The notes under the pieces: model-generated
Seen by the model: the letters and a program-made list of their open reading frames with translations, nothing else
What the model was told of the DNA's origin: nothing
Database searches by the model: none
In this document: positions 48,004 through 54,376 of the stretch, one piece after another
Layout of the letters: the number at the start of each line of letters is the position of its first letter
Numbering within the stretch: the stretch's first letter is position 1
Program-made: the position numbers and the translations under genes
NCBI RefSeq assembly: GCF_021129175.1
Contig: NZ_JAJOHV010000028.1
Coordinates: 1-54,376 of the forward strand
Length of the DNA: 54,376 nucleotides
Direction: 5' to 3'
DNA from: Chromobacterium piscinae
GTDB lineage: Bacteria > Pseudomonadota > Gammaproteobacteria > Burkholderiales > Chromobacteriaceae

Positions 48004-48480
48004 ATGAAAACCCTGACCAATCAAGACCTCGCCGACCTGTCCGCCAAGGCCGCCTGTGCGCCGCGCCTGCGCGCCCACCACAACATCCACGCCGAGCTGG
48101 ATGACGTCGTCCAGCGCCTAGCCATCGCCATGGAGCCGGATACCTATGTCCGCCCGCATCGCCACCCCGGCAGCCCGGAATTGCTGATCATGCTGTCCGG
48201 CGCGCTGGACTGGATCGAATTCGATGCCGCCGGCGAAACCGTGGTCGCCCGCTATCGGCTGGGCGATGGCGGCGCGCGCGTGTTCGAGATGCCTGCGAAC
48301 ACCTGGCATTCGGTGGTATCGCTGGAGCCGGGCAGCGTGGTGTTCGAAGTGAAGCGCGGCCCATATCAGCCGCTGCCGAACGCCGATGTGGCCGCCTGGG
48401 CCCCGGCCGAAGGCGACGCCCGCGTCGCCGACATGCTGGCCTTTCTGCGCCGCTGCCAGCCCGGCGACCGCTTCGCGTAA
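48004..48480 (+). CDS. WbuC-family cupin-fold metalloprotein
   Basis: This 158-residue protein matches WbuC: MKTLTNQDLADLSAKAACAP at the start, and cupin motifs with metal ligands in YVRPHRHPGSPELLIMLSG and MPANTWHSVVSLEPGSVVFE. WbuC genes occur in surface polysaccharide loci, although no such locus is nearby here. No clear ribosome-binding site is seen before the ATG. The catalytic role is not established. Confidence 0.85.
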   Translation: MKTLTNQDLADLSAKAACAPRLRAHHNIHAELDDVVQRLAIAMEPDTYVRPHRHPGSPELLIMLSGALDWIEFDAAGETVVARYRLGDGGARVFEMPANTWHSVVSLEPGSVVFEVKRGPYQPLPNADVAAWAPAEGDARVADMLAFLRRCQPGDRFA

Positions 48481-48562
48481 CATCGCTTAACATCTTGCCG
48501 CCGCGGAAGACGGAACCCGCGGCGGCTATTGGCGCACCAAAAAGGCATTGTTTCACCAACCG

Positions 48563-48931
48563 ATGCCGAAGCCGATGTTCCTATTCCGCGCCGTACTCCC
48601 CCTCGTCGTCTCCTTGTCCCTGCTGGCCTGCGCCACCCCGCTGCGCGCCGCCCCCTCGCTCAGCCTGAACAGCCAGCGCCCGCCGCAGCAGGTGGCCGAC
48701 TGCCTGCAGCAAGGCTTGCAAAAGCTGCACATCCCCGATGATTTCGTCGAGCGCCGCGACGAGCGCGACGGCAGCCGCAGCCTGGCGCTGCGCAACCCGG
48801 TCAGCGACGCCTCCGGCACCCGGGTGGACATCCTGCCGCAAGGCGAAGGCAGCCTGCTTGAGGTCAGATTGAACGGCATGCCGCTCAGCCCGGCCTGGAA
48901 GAAGCAGATTCACGGCTGCGCCCGCAAATGA
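48563..48931 (+). CDS. Putative lipoprotein or secreted small protein
   Basis: This 122-residue protein has a signal peptide with a possible lipobox (VVSLSLLAC). The mature part (VADCLQQGLQKLHIPDDFVE, LRNPVSDASGTRVDILPQG, SLLEVRLNG, QIHGCARK) has two further cysteines. I do not recognise the family. Starts at 48563 or 48575 are both possible, with no strong ribosome-binding site. A run of DnaA-like 9-mers begins 2 bp after the stop. Confidence 0.68.
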   Translation: MPKPMFLFRAVLPLVVSLSLLACATPLRAAPSLSLNSQRPPQQVADCLQQGLQKLHIPDDFVERRDERDGSRSLALRNPVSDASGTRVDILPQGEGSLLEVRLNGMPLSPAWKKQIHGCARK

Positions 48932-48932
48932 C

Positions 48933-49104
48933 TGTGGATAAGTCCGACATTCAGTGACTGGCTGTGGATAAACTGGATATCCCGGGATAAGACTGTGGGC
49001 AACTCGCAGAAAAGTGCCTATCCCTTTGCGACAATGTGGGTAAGTGATTTCATCCACAACAGCCTGTGCATAATGTGGACAATTTCAGAACAAGCTGTGA
49101 ATAA
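48933..49104. promoter_or_regulatory. Cluster of eight DnaA-box-like 9-mers
   Basis: Two perfect boxes TGTGGATAA (48933 and 48963), then TGTGGGCAA (48994), TGTGGGTAA (49035), an opposite-strand box (49050–49058), TGTGCATAA (49065), TGTGGACAA (49074) and TGTGAATAA (49096). Start-to-start distances between same-strand boxes are 30, 31, 41, 30, 9 and 22 bp, close to whole helical turns. dnaA, dnaN and an AT-rich unwinding region are not present, so an origin is not claimed. Confidence 0.7.
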
Positions 49105-49206
49105 GCGTCGGCGGCGGAACCTGGCTGGCTTACCGAACCGTGTCGGGGGCGCGCCGCCCGCCCCGCGCGGTTACACTGACGGCATACGCCACGAACGGAC
49201 CCGCCG

Positions 49207-50601
49207 ATGACCACCGCCTCCCATCCCAAGTACGATCAGCACTACGCCGACGGCAAGGCCCGTCGCGGCCAATGCCCGCGCTCCAGCCAGGCCGAACTCC
49301 ACCTGGCGCCGGAACGCGACGTGGTGGCGCTGGTGGAGTCCACCTCGCAGGGCCGGGTGCCCGCGCTGGTGTCGCTGCGCTACGCGCGCATGCATGCGTC
49401 GCCGTTCGCCTTCTTCCGCGGCATGGCGATGATCCAGGCCGCCGACCTGGCCGCCGGCCCCGACAGCGGCCTGCGCCTGCAGATCTGCGGCGACGCCCAC
49501 CTGATGAACTTCGGCTTCTTCGCCTCGCCGGAACGGCAACTGGTGTTCGACATCAACGATTTCGACGAGACCCATCCCGGCCCCTGGGAATGGGACGTCA
49601 AGCGGCTGGCGGTCAGCCTGGTTCTGGCCGGCCGCAGCCGCGGCTTCGACGCCCAGGCCACCCGCGAGATCGTTCAGCGCCTGGCCGCCACCTATCGCCG
49701 CCGCCTCGGCGTTTTCTCGCAGATGAGCCAGCTGGACCTGTGGTATTGCCGCGTCGATTTCGAACAATTGCTGTCCCAGGCCACCGACGAGGGCATGCGC
49801 CAGCAATTGAACAAGGTGGCCGGCAAGGCGCGCAACCAGACCCAGGAGCGGCTGCTGCCCAAGATGACCGACCTGGAGGACGGCGGCTTGCGGCTGCGCG
49901 ACAACCCGCCGGTCATCTTCCACCTCGACGACCGGAACGGTCCGCTGGCCGCCTGCGACGACTGGCTGGGCGGCGACAGCCTGGCCAAGATCCAGCGCAT
50001 GCTGACCAGCTACATCGACACCCTGAAGGAAGACCGCCGCGAGCTGCTGCAACGCTTCCGGCTGGTGGACGCCGCCTTCAAGGTGGTGGGCGTCGGCAGC
50101 GTCGGCACCCGCTGCCTGGCGCTGCTGCTGCAGGACGACTACGACCAGCCGCTGTTCCTGCAGTTGAAGGAGGCGCGGCCGTCGGTGCTGGAGGCCTTCA
50201 CCCAGCCATGCGTGCACGGCAACCAGGGCAAGCGGGTGGTGTTCGGACAACGATTGATGCAGGCCACCAGCGACCTGTTCCTGGGCTGGACCCAGGGCGC
50301 CGACGGCCATCACTTCTACATGCGCCAGCTGCGCGACATGAAGGCCGCTCCGGCGCTGGAAGCGTTCACCAATGCCGAAGAGCTGGCCAGCTACGGCCAG
50401 GCTTGCGGCTGGACGCTGGCGCGCGCCCACGCCAAATCCGGCGGCTGCGCGGCCGAAATCGCCGGCTATCTGGGAGAGTCGGACAAGTTCGACCAGGCGC
50501 TGGCCGACTACGCGCAGGCCTACGCCGACCAGGTGGAGACCGACTACCGGCTGTTCGACGCGGCGGTCCGCGGCGGGCGTTTGCCGGTCTCCGCGGCATA
50601 A
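49207..50601 (+). CDS. DUF2252-family protein
   Basis: This 464-residue cytoplasmic protein has the DUF2252 blocks ASPFAFFRGMAMIQAADL, CGDAHLMNFGFFASPE and VFDINDFDETHPGPWEWDVK, then VVGVGSVGTRCLALLLQ and FYMRQLRDMKAA. The GDAHxxNFG and FDxNDFDE motifs recall the catalytic and metal-binding loops of kinase-like folds, so a phosphotransferase role is possible but unproven. Its promoter region is the DnaA-box cluster upstream. Confidence 0.87.
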   Translation: MTTASHPKYDQHYADGKARRGQCPRSSQAELHLAPERDVVALVESTSQGRVPALVSLRYARMHASPFAFFRGMAMIQAADLAAGPDSGLRLQICGDAHLMNFGFFASPERQLVFDINDFDETHPGPWEWDVKRLAVSLVLAGRSRGFDAQATREIVQRLAATYRRRLGVFSQMSQLDLWYCRVDFEQLLSQATDEGMRQQLNKVAGKARNQTQERLLPKMTDLEDGGLRLRDNPPVIFHLDDRNGPLAACDDWLGGDSLAKIQRMLTSYIDTLKEDRRELLQRFRLVDAAFKVVGVGSVGTRCLALLLQDDYDQPLFLQLKEARPSVLEAFTQPCVHGNQGKRVVFGQRLMQATSDLFLGWTQGADGHHFYMRQLRDMKAAPALEAFTNAEELASYGQACGWTLARAHAKSGGCAAEIAGYLGESDKFDQALADYAQAYADQVETDYRLFDAAVRGGRLPVSAA

Positions 50602-50710
50602 ATGCCGGGTTAGGGAAAATTGCGATGTTGACGGTTGCGTCCTGAACTAGACTGTAACAACAGAAACGCATAATCAGCCGGCGCCGGACCGTCTCCGACG
50701 GGCCCGCGCC

Positions 50711-50738
50711 GCCGCCGCATCTGCGGCGGCTTGTTCCC
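50711..50738 (+). terminator. Hairpin between DUF2252 and the chemoreceptor gene
   Basis: A perfect 8-bp stem (GCCGCCGC/GCGGCGGC, loop ATCT) is followed by TTGTTCC. It could terminate DUF2252 transcripts or form a leader stem just before the chemoreceptor. Confidence 0.5.
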
Positions 50739-50757
50739 TTATACCTGAGTGTCGAAA

Positions 50758-52368
50758 ATGCAGCTGAATACTCGCCTGATCATCATCATCGTCGCCAGCT
50801 TGGTGGCGCTGCTCGGACTGTCCACCGTCGCCTTGCTTTCCACCCGCGCCACCCTGCATCAAGAAAAAAGCGAGCAGATCGTCCACCTGCTGAAAATGGC
50901 GGAGAACAGCCTCACCCATTTCCAGCAGCTGGAGGCCAAGGGCATGCCGCGCGCCGAGGCGCAGAAGCAGGCCATCGCCGCGCTCTCCGCGCTGAAGGTG
51001 GACGACATCTACTTCTTCGGCCGCAACCGCGAGCATCGCGTGCTGTTCCACCCCAGCAAGGACCGCGTCGGCAAGCTGGACATGGGCAGCAAGCTGCCGG
51101 ACGGCCGCACCACGGTGGAAGCCTACGACGATGCGATGAAGGACGCCCACTACGGCGTGCTGGTGATCCAGACCAAGCGCAAGGGCAGCGGCGACCAGGA
51201 ATTCCCCAAGCTGAACGGCGTGTTCCGCTTCGAGCCGTGGGACTGGACGATAGGCACCGGCATCTTCATCGACGACATCGACCAGCTGTTCTGGAGTGAG
51301 GCCCGGACGTTGATGGCCGTCGCGGTGATCTGCGTGGTGGTGCTGGGCGCGCTGGTAGGCTGGATGTCGCGCTCGATACTGCAGTCGCTGGGCGGCGAGC
51401 CGCGCTATGCCGCCGACGTGGTCAAGGCGATCGCCGACGGCGACCTCAGCGTCGATATCCAGGTCAAGGGCGGGCCCAACAGCCTGCTGGGCGCGATGAA
51501 CGACATGCGCGGCAAGCTGCGCCTGATGATAGAGGAGATCGGCCGCGCCACCTCCAGCATCAACCACTCCTGCCACCAGCTGTCCAGCGACATGGACAAG
51601 GTGCATGAGGTATCCGGCATCGCCAGTTCGTCCACCACCTCGGCCGCCGCCGCCATCGAGCAGCTGTCGGTCAGCATAGACCATGTCAGCGCCAGCACCC
51701 GCGACACCGAGACCGGCGCGCGCGACACCGCCCAGCTGGCCGGCGAGGGCAAGATTCTGGCCGGCAACGCCGCCGACGGCATCCGCCAGATCGCCGACCA
51801 GATCCACGGCGCCAGCGACATGGTGGGCCAGCTGGCCGAACGCAGCCGCAGCATCAGCAGCATCGCCGAGACCATCCGCGACATCGCCAACCAGACCAAT
51901 CTGCTGGCGCTGAACGCCGCCATCGAAGCCGCGCGCGCCGGCGAGATGGGCCGCGGCTTCGCGGTGGTGGCCGACGAAGTGCGCAAGCTGGCCGAGCGCA
52001 CCGCCAGCGCCACCGACGAGATCAGCAGCATCGTGCAGGCGGTGATCAACGAAACCGGCAACGTCTCCGGCCGCATGGACGAGATCCGCCCCGCGGTGCA
52101 GGCCGGCGTCGAGCAGGTGCAGCAGGCGGCCGAAACGCTGGAGTCGATCAGCCAGCAGGCCAGCACCGCGCTGGAGCACGTGCACAACGTGGTGGTGGCG
52201 ATGGGCGAGCAGAGCCAGGCCGGCACCAATATCGCCGGCAACGTCGAACAGGTAGCCGGCGTGGTCGAGGAAACCCAGAACTCGGTCAGCCACGCGGTGG
52301 AGGCGGTGCGCGCCATCGACCAGCAGGCCACCAATCTGCACCAGACCGTCAGCCGCTTCCGGCTCTGA
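50758..52368 (+). CDS. Methyl-accepting chemotaxis protein with Cache sensor
   Basis: This 536-residue chemoreceptor has a first membrane segment (residues 7–27), a periplasmic single-Cache-type domain to about 180 ([38 protein letters not shown]), a second membrane segment (about 182–202), HAMP and a signalling domain with the conserved hairpin [20 protein letters not shown] and [18 protein letters not shown]. The Cache type often binds short organic acids or pyruvate. A GTG three codons earlier is an alternative start. Confidence 0.93.
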   Translation: MQLNTRLIIIIVASLVALLGLSTVALLSTRATLHQEKSEQIVHLLKMAENSLTHFQQLEAKGMPRAEAQKQAIAALSALKVDDIYFFGRNREHRVLFHPSKDRVGKLDMGSKLPDGRTTVEAYDDAMKDAHYGVLVIQTKRKGSGDQEFPKLNGVFRFEPWDWTIGTGIFIDDIDQLFWSEARTLMAVAVICVVVLGALVGWMSRSILQSLGGEPRYAADVVKAIADGDLSVDIQVKGGPNSLLGAMNDMRGKLRLMIEEIGRATSSINHSCHQLSSDMDKVHEVSGIASSSTTSAAAAIEQLSVSIDHVSASTRDTETGARDTAQLAGEGKILAGNAADGIRQIADQIHGASDMVGQLAERSRSISSIAETIRDIANQTNLLALNAAIEAARAGEMGRGFAVVADEVRKLAERTASATDEISSIVQAVINETGNVSGRMDEIRPAVQAGVEQVQQAAETLESISQQASTALEHVHNVVVAMGEQSQAGTNIAGNVEQVAGVVEETQNSVSHAVEAVRAIDQQATNLHQTVSRFRL

Positions 52369-52846
52369 GCGACCTGCGCGGCGTCTCTTTCCCGATAGCG
52401 GTCGTTTGCGGAAAACGGCCGCGGAACGCCCGCAAACAAGGTTGTAAACAGGCGCCACTCATCGCCGCACTTGCCGCCGCCGTTGCGGCTGGCATAATGG
52501 CTACGGGCACACGCTCCATGAAAGCAAGAAAAATACGAGCCTGTTTAAAGTCTTTTTGCGAACAGCGCAGCCCAGCCAGTAGGCCAGATGCAAGGCGGAG
52601 GGCGTGGGCCTTGGTGATTCCAAGGCCCAGCCTGACAACGCCGCAGATGGCCTACTGGCTGGGTTGCCTTTCGGGGCTGCTTTCTGCCGGCGCATGACTT
52701 TGTCAAACGCCCCTTGCAGTGAATAACACTGCGGCGGGCCGTTTTTCGCGCCATGCATCCGGTAGAAAATAGCCGCTGCCACAAAAAGGCTTTGAACAGG
52801 CTCGAAGGACAGACAGGAACCCCAGCACGCTTCAGTGGAGAATCGT
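52369..52846. other. Gap of 478 bp, largely filled by a MITE-like element
   Basis: After about 165 bp with no recognised signal, the gap is taken up by the inverted-repeat element at 52536–52804. The 42 bp between that element and the glutamine-synthetase-like ATG carry only GTGGAG as a ribosome-binding site, so any promoter of that gene probably lies in the element. Confidence 0.6.
52536..52804. mobile_element. MITE-like element with terminal inverted repeats
   Basis: The ends are inverted repeats of about 22 bp with 20 matching positions (left begins CGAGCCTGTTTAAAG, right ends CTTTGAACAGGCTCG), and the match continues weakly inward. Inside is a large hairpin at 52567–52667: an outer arm of 20 bp with one mismatch and an inner 10-bp stem (TGGGCCTTGG/CCAAGGCCCA, loop TGATT), and a smaller GCAGTG/CACTGC stem (52716–52732). 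There is no transposase. No clear target-site duplication was found. Confidence 0.7.
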
Positions 52847-54193
52847 ATGTCTGATGCCCGCATGCCGGCAGGCCTCATCGAATGGCTGCAACACAGCAAG
52901 GCGCGGGACGTCGAGCTCGCCTTTGCCGACGTCCATGGTTTTCCCCGCGGCAAGACCCTGCCCGCCGCCGCCTTCATCAAGGGGCAACCGCTGCGCATCG
53001 CGCGCGCGGTGCCGCTGCAAAGCTGTATCGGCGAATTTCCCGACTACAGCTTCTACGGCGAACACGATCCGGACGTCACGCTGGCGCCGGACTACAACAC
53101 GCTGCGTCCGGTGCCCTGGGCCAAGACCCCGCGCGCGATGGTGATCTGCGACTGCGTCGACCACGACGGCGGCCTGTCGCCGCTGGCGCCGCGCTCGGTG
53201 CTGAAGCAGGTGCTAGCACGCTACGACGCCCATGGCTGGACGCCAGTGGTCGCGCCGGAACTGGAGTTCTACCTGTTCGCCGCCCACGGCGATCCGGCGC
53301 AACCGTTCCAAGCGCCCCAGCTTGCCAGCGGCCGCCGCGAAGCCGGCTTCGACGCCTTCGGCTTCTCCGCGCTGGGCGAGCTGGAAGCCTTCTTCGACGA
53401 GCTGTACCAGGCCTGCGAGACGCTGGGCATCGCCACCGACACCTGCGTGCACGAGATGGGCCCCAGCCAGTTCGAGATCAACCTCAAGCACGGCGACGCG
53501 CTGAAGCTGGCCGACGACACCTTCCTGTTCAAGACCGCGCTGAAGGAGATCGCCCACCGCCACGGCCTCAGCGCCGTGTGCATGGCCAAACCGTTGCCCG
53601 GCCAGCCCGGCAGCTCGATGCACATCCACCAGAGCGTGGTGGACCGCCAGGGCCGCAACGCCTTCAGTCGCGCCGACGGCTCGGGAAGCCCGGAATTCTT
53701 CGGCTTCATCGCCGGCCTGCAGCGCTTCCTGCCCGAGCTGATGCCGCTGTTCTGCCCCAATCCCAACTCCTACCGCCGCTTCGTCAAGGGCATGGCGGCG
53801 CCGGTCAACCTCAGCTGGGGACTGGACAACCGCTCGGTCGGGCTCAGGGTGCCGGTGTCGGGCCCCGAGGCGCGGCGGGTGGAAAACCGCCTGCCCGGCT
53901 GCGACGCCAACCCCTATCTGGCGCTGGCCGCCAGCCTGGGCGCCGGCCTGGCCGGCATCGAGCAGAAGCTGGTCCCGGACGAGGCGGTGCACGGCAATGT
54001 GTTCAAGCAGCAAGCCGCCAGCCTGCCCACCACGCTGGACGCCGCCTGCGCGGCGATGGCCGCCGGCTGCGCCGAGTCCTTGTTCGGCGCGGACTTCAGC
54101 CGAGCCTATCTGGCGGTGAAGGAGGTGGAGCTGAACGACTATCACCGCCAGGTCACCGCCTGGGAACGGCAATATCTGGGGTTTCTGGTCTAA
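52847..54193 (+). CDS. Glutamine-synthetase-like ligase (gamma-glutamylpolyamine synthetase, PuuA type)
   Basis: This 448-residue enzyme has the glutamine synthetase fold: FADVHGFPRGKTLPAAAF at the N-terminus, VAPELEFYLF, MGPSQFEINLKHGDALK, GSSMHIHQSV, NPNSYRRFVKGMAAPVN and ENRLPGCDANPYLALAAS. The shorter length and the absence of the adenylylation loop of GlnA put it with PuuA/GlnT-like enzymes that join glutamate to putrescine or other amines. No puuBCD genes are adjacent. The ATG at 52847 follows GTGGAG; an in-frame ATG four codons earlier is less likely. Confidence 0.9.
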   Translation: MSDARMPAGLIEWLQHSKARDVELAFADVHGFPRGKTLPAAAFIKGQPLRIARAVPLQSCIGEFPDYSFYGEHDPDVTLAPDYNTLRPVPWAKTPRAMVICDCVDHDGGLSPLAPRSVLKQVLARYDAHGWTPVVAPELEFYLFAAHGDPAQPFQAPQLASGRREAGFDAFGFSALGELEAFFDELYQACETLGIATDTCVHEMGPSQFEINLKHGDALKLADDTFLFKTALKEIAHRHGLSAVCMAKPLPGQPGSSMHIHQSVVDRQGRNAFSRADGSGSPEFFGFIAGLQRFLPELMPLFCPNPNSYRRFVKGMAAPVNLSWGLDNRSVGLRVPVSGPEARRVENRLPGCDANPYLALAASLGAGLAGIEQKLVPDEAVHGNVFKQQAASLPTTLDAACAAMAAGCAESLFGADFSRAYLAVKEVELNDYHRQVTAWERQYLGFLV

Positions 54194-54232
54194 AGCGTCC
54201 TAACGTTGATTGTTTGTCGACAGGCACCACAT

Positions 54233-54376
54233 CCCCTTCGGCCCGTGCCGGCAAAACAGCCTTGCTCCAGGGGCCTTTAAGCCGCCGTTTTTTCGATCGG
54301 CGGCGCCTGGAGCAAGGCTGTTTTGCCGGGGTTTCTCGGGCCGCAGGGGTCGCCTAGGGGTGTCGGGGAGCTGGCG
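54233..54376. repeat. Dispersed structured repeat, copy 2 (cut by window end)
   Basis: The left flank CCCCTTCGGCCCGTGCC is followed by a perfect 24-bp inverted repeat (54248–54271 with 54306–54329), an inner stem GCCGCCG/CGGCGGC (54281–54287 with 54298–54304), a T-rich loop, then a G-rich block (GCAGGGGTCGCCTAGGGG) reaching the window edge. The order matches copy 1 at 47656, but the outer arms have unrelated sequences. Confidence 0.72.

Noticed and set aside
48933-49104. Chromosomal origin oriC
   Set aside because: DnaA-like boxes alone are not enough: dnaA, dnaN, gidA/mnm genes and an AT-rich unwinding region are absent.
52501-52998. Minus-strand frame of 165 codons through the MITE-like element
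   Set aside because: It runs through the inverted repeats and into the glutamine-synthetase-like gene. Such frames are often annotated as hypothetical proteins in repeat elements, but nothing supports translation.

Overview
The window is GC-rich, densely coded and bacterial. Gene content and order (rsmB–DUF4390–ntrY–ntrX, fmt–def, LysM–dprA–smg–topA, gshA–gshB, a haem receptor with its own ECF sigma pair, five tandem tRNA-Lys genes) point to a betaproteobacterium of the Neisseriales, most likely Chromobacterium or a close relative. That is inferred from gene content and protein style, not from a database search.

Layout. 1–5830: a haem-iron locus on the minus strand: Fur-controlled ECF sigma, FecR-type anti-sigma, STN-domain TonB-dependent haem receptor, haem oxygenase and a DUF454 membrane protein. 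5850–6410: five tRNA-Lys genes alternating UUU and CUU anticodons, with one strong promoter. 6498–10760: cutA, fxsA, a DUF167 gene, dps, a tonB-like gene, a thioesterase, a TlpA-type thiol protein and small unknowns. 10840–17868: moeB, ntrX, ntrY, DUF4390, rsmB and htpX, all minus. 17993–24681: fmt and def (minus), then a LysM protein, dprA, smg and topA (plus). 24797–27223 is an accessory stretch: an AT-richer orphan gene, a low-GC gap with one small ORF, and a membrane gene with an apparent frameshift. 27231–35772: DUF1622, dgkA, gshB, gshA, a PfkB kinase, a TlpA-like protein, a DUF2087 gene and secA. 36038–46164: two Tat-type phosphatases around a two-gene ABC importer (fused double permease and ATPase, no binding protein), a DciA-like gene, a truncated PhyH remnant, an LprI-like protein and an MscS channel. 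46256–54193: proA, a WbuC cupin, a small lipoprotein, DUF2252, a chemoreceptor and a PuuA-like glutamine-synthetase homologue.

How genes work together. In the haem locus, Fur should repress the sigma gene when iron is plentiful. Under iron limitation the STN domain of the haem-loaded receptor would signal through FecR to the sigma factor and raise receptor and haem oxygenase expression. GshA and GshB make glutathione. NtrY and NtrX form a two-component pair, but NtrX has lost the residues needed for sigma-54 ATPase work. Fmt and Def act on the initiator methionine.

Unexplained structure lies mostly between genes. (1) A dispersed repeat occurs twice (47656–47832 and 54233–54376, the second cut by the window edge); flanks and inner stem are conserved, but the outer stem arms differ in sequence while staying complementary in each copy. 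(2) Eight DnaA-box-like 9-mers lie at near-helical spacing at 48933–49104, with no dnaA or dnaN nearby. (3) A MITE-like element of about 269 bp with terminal inverted repeats sits just upstream of the glutamine-synthetase-like gene. (4) The orphan 431-residue protein at 24797–26092 is of unknown family.
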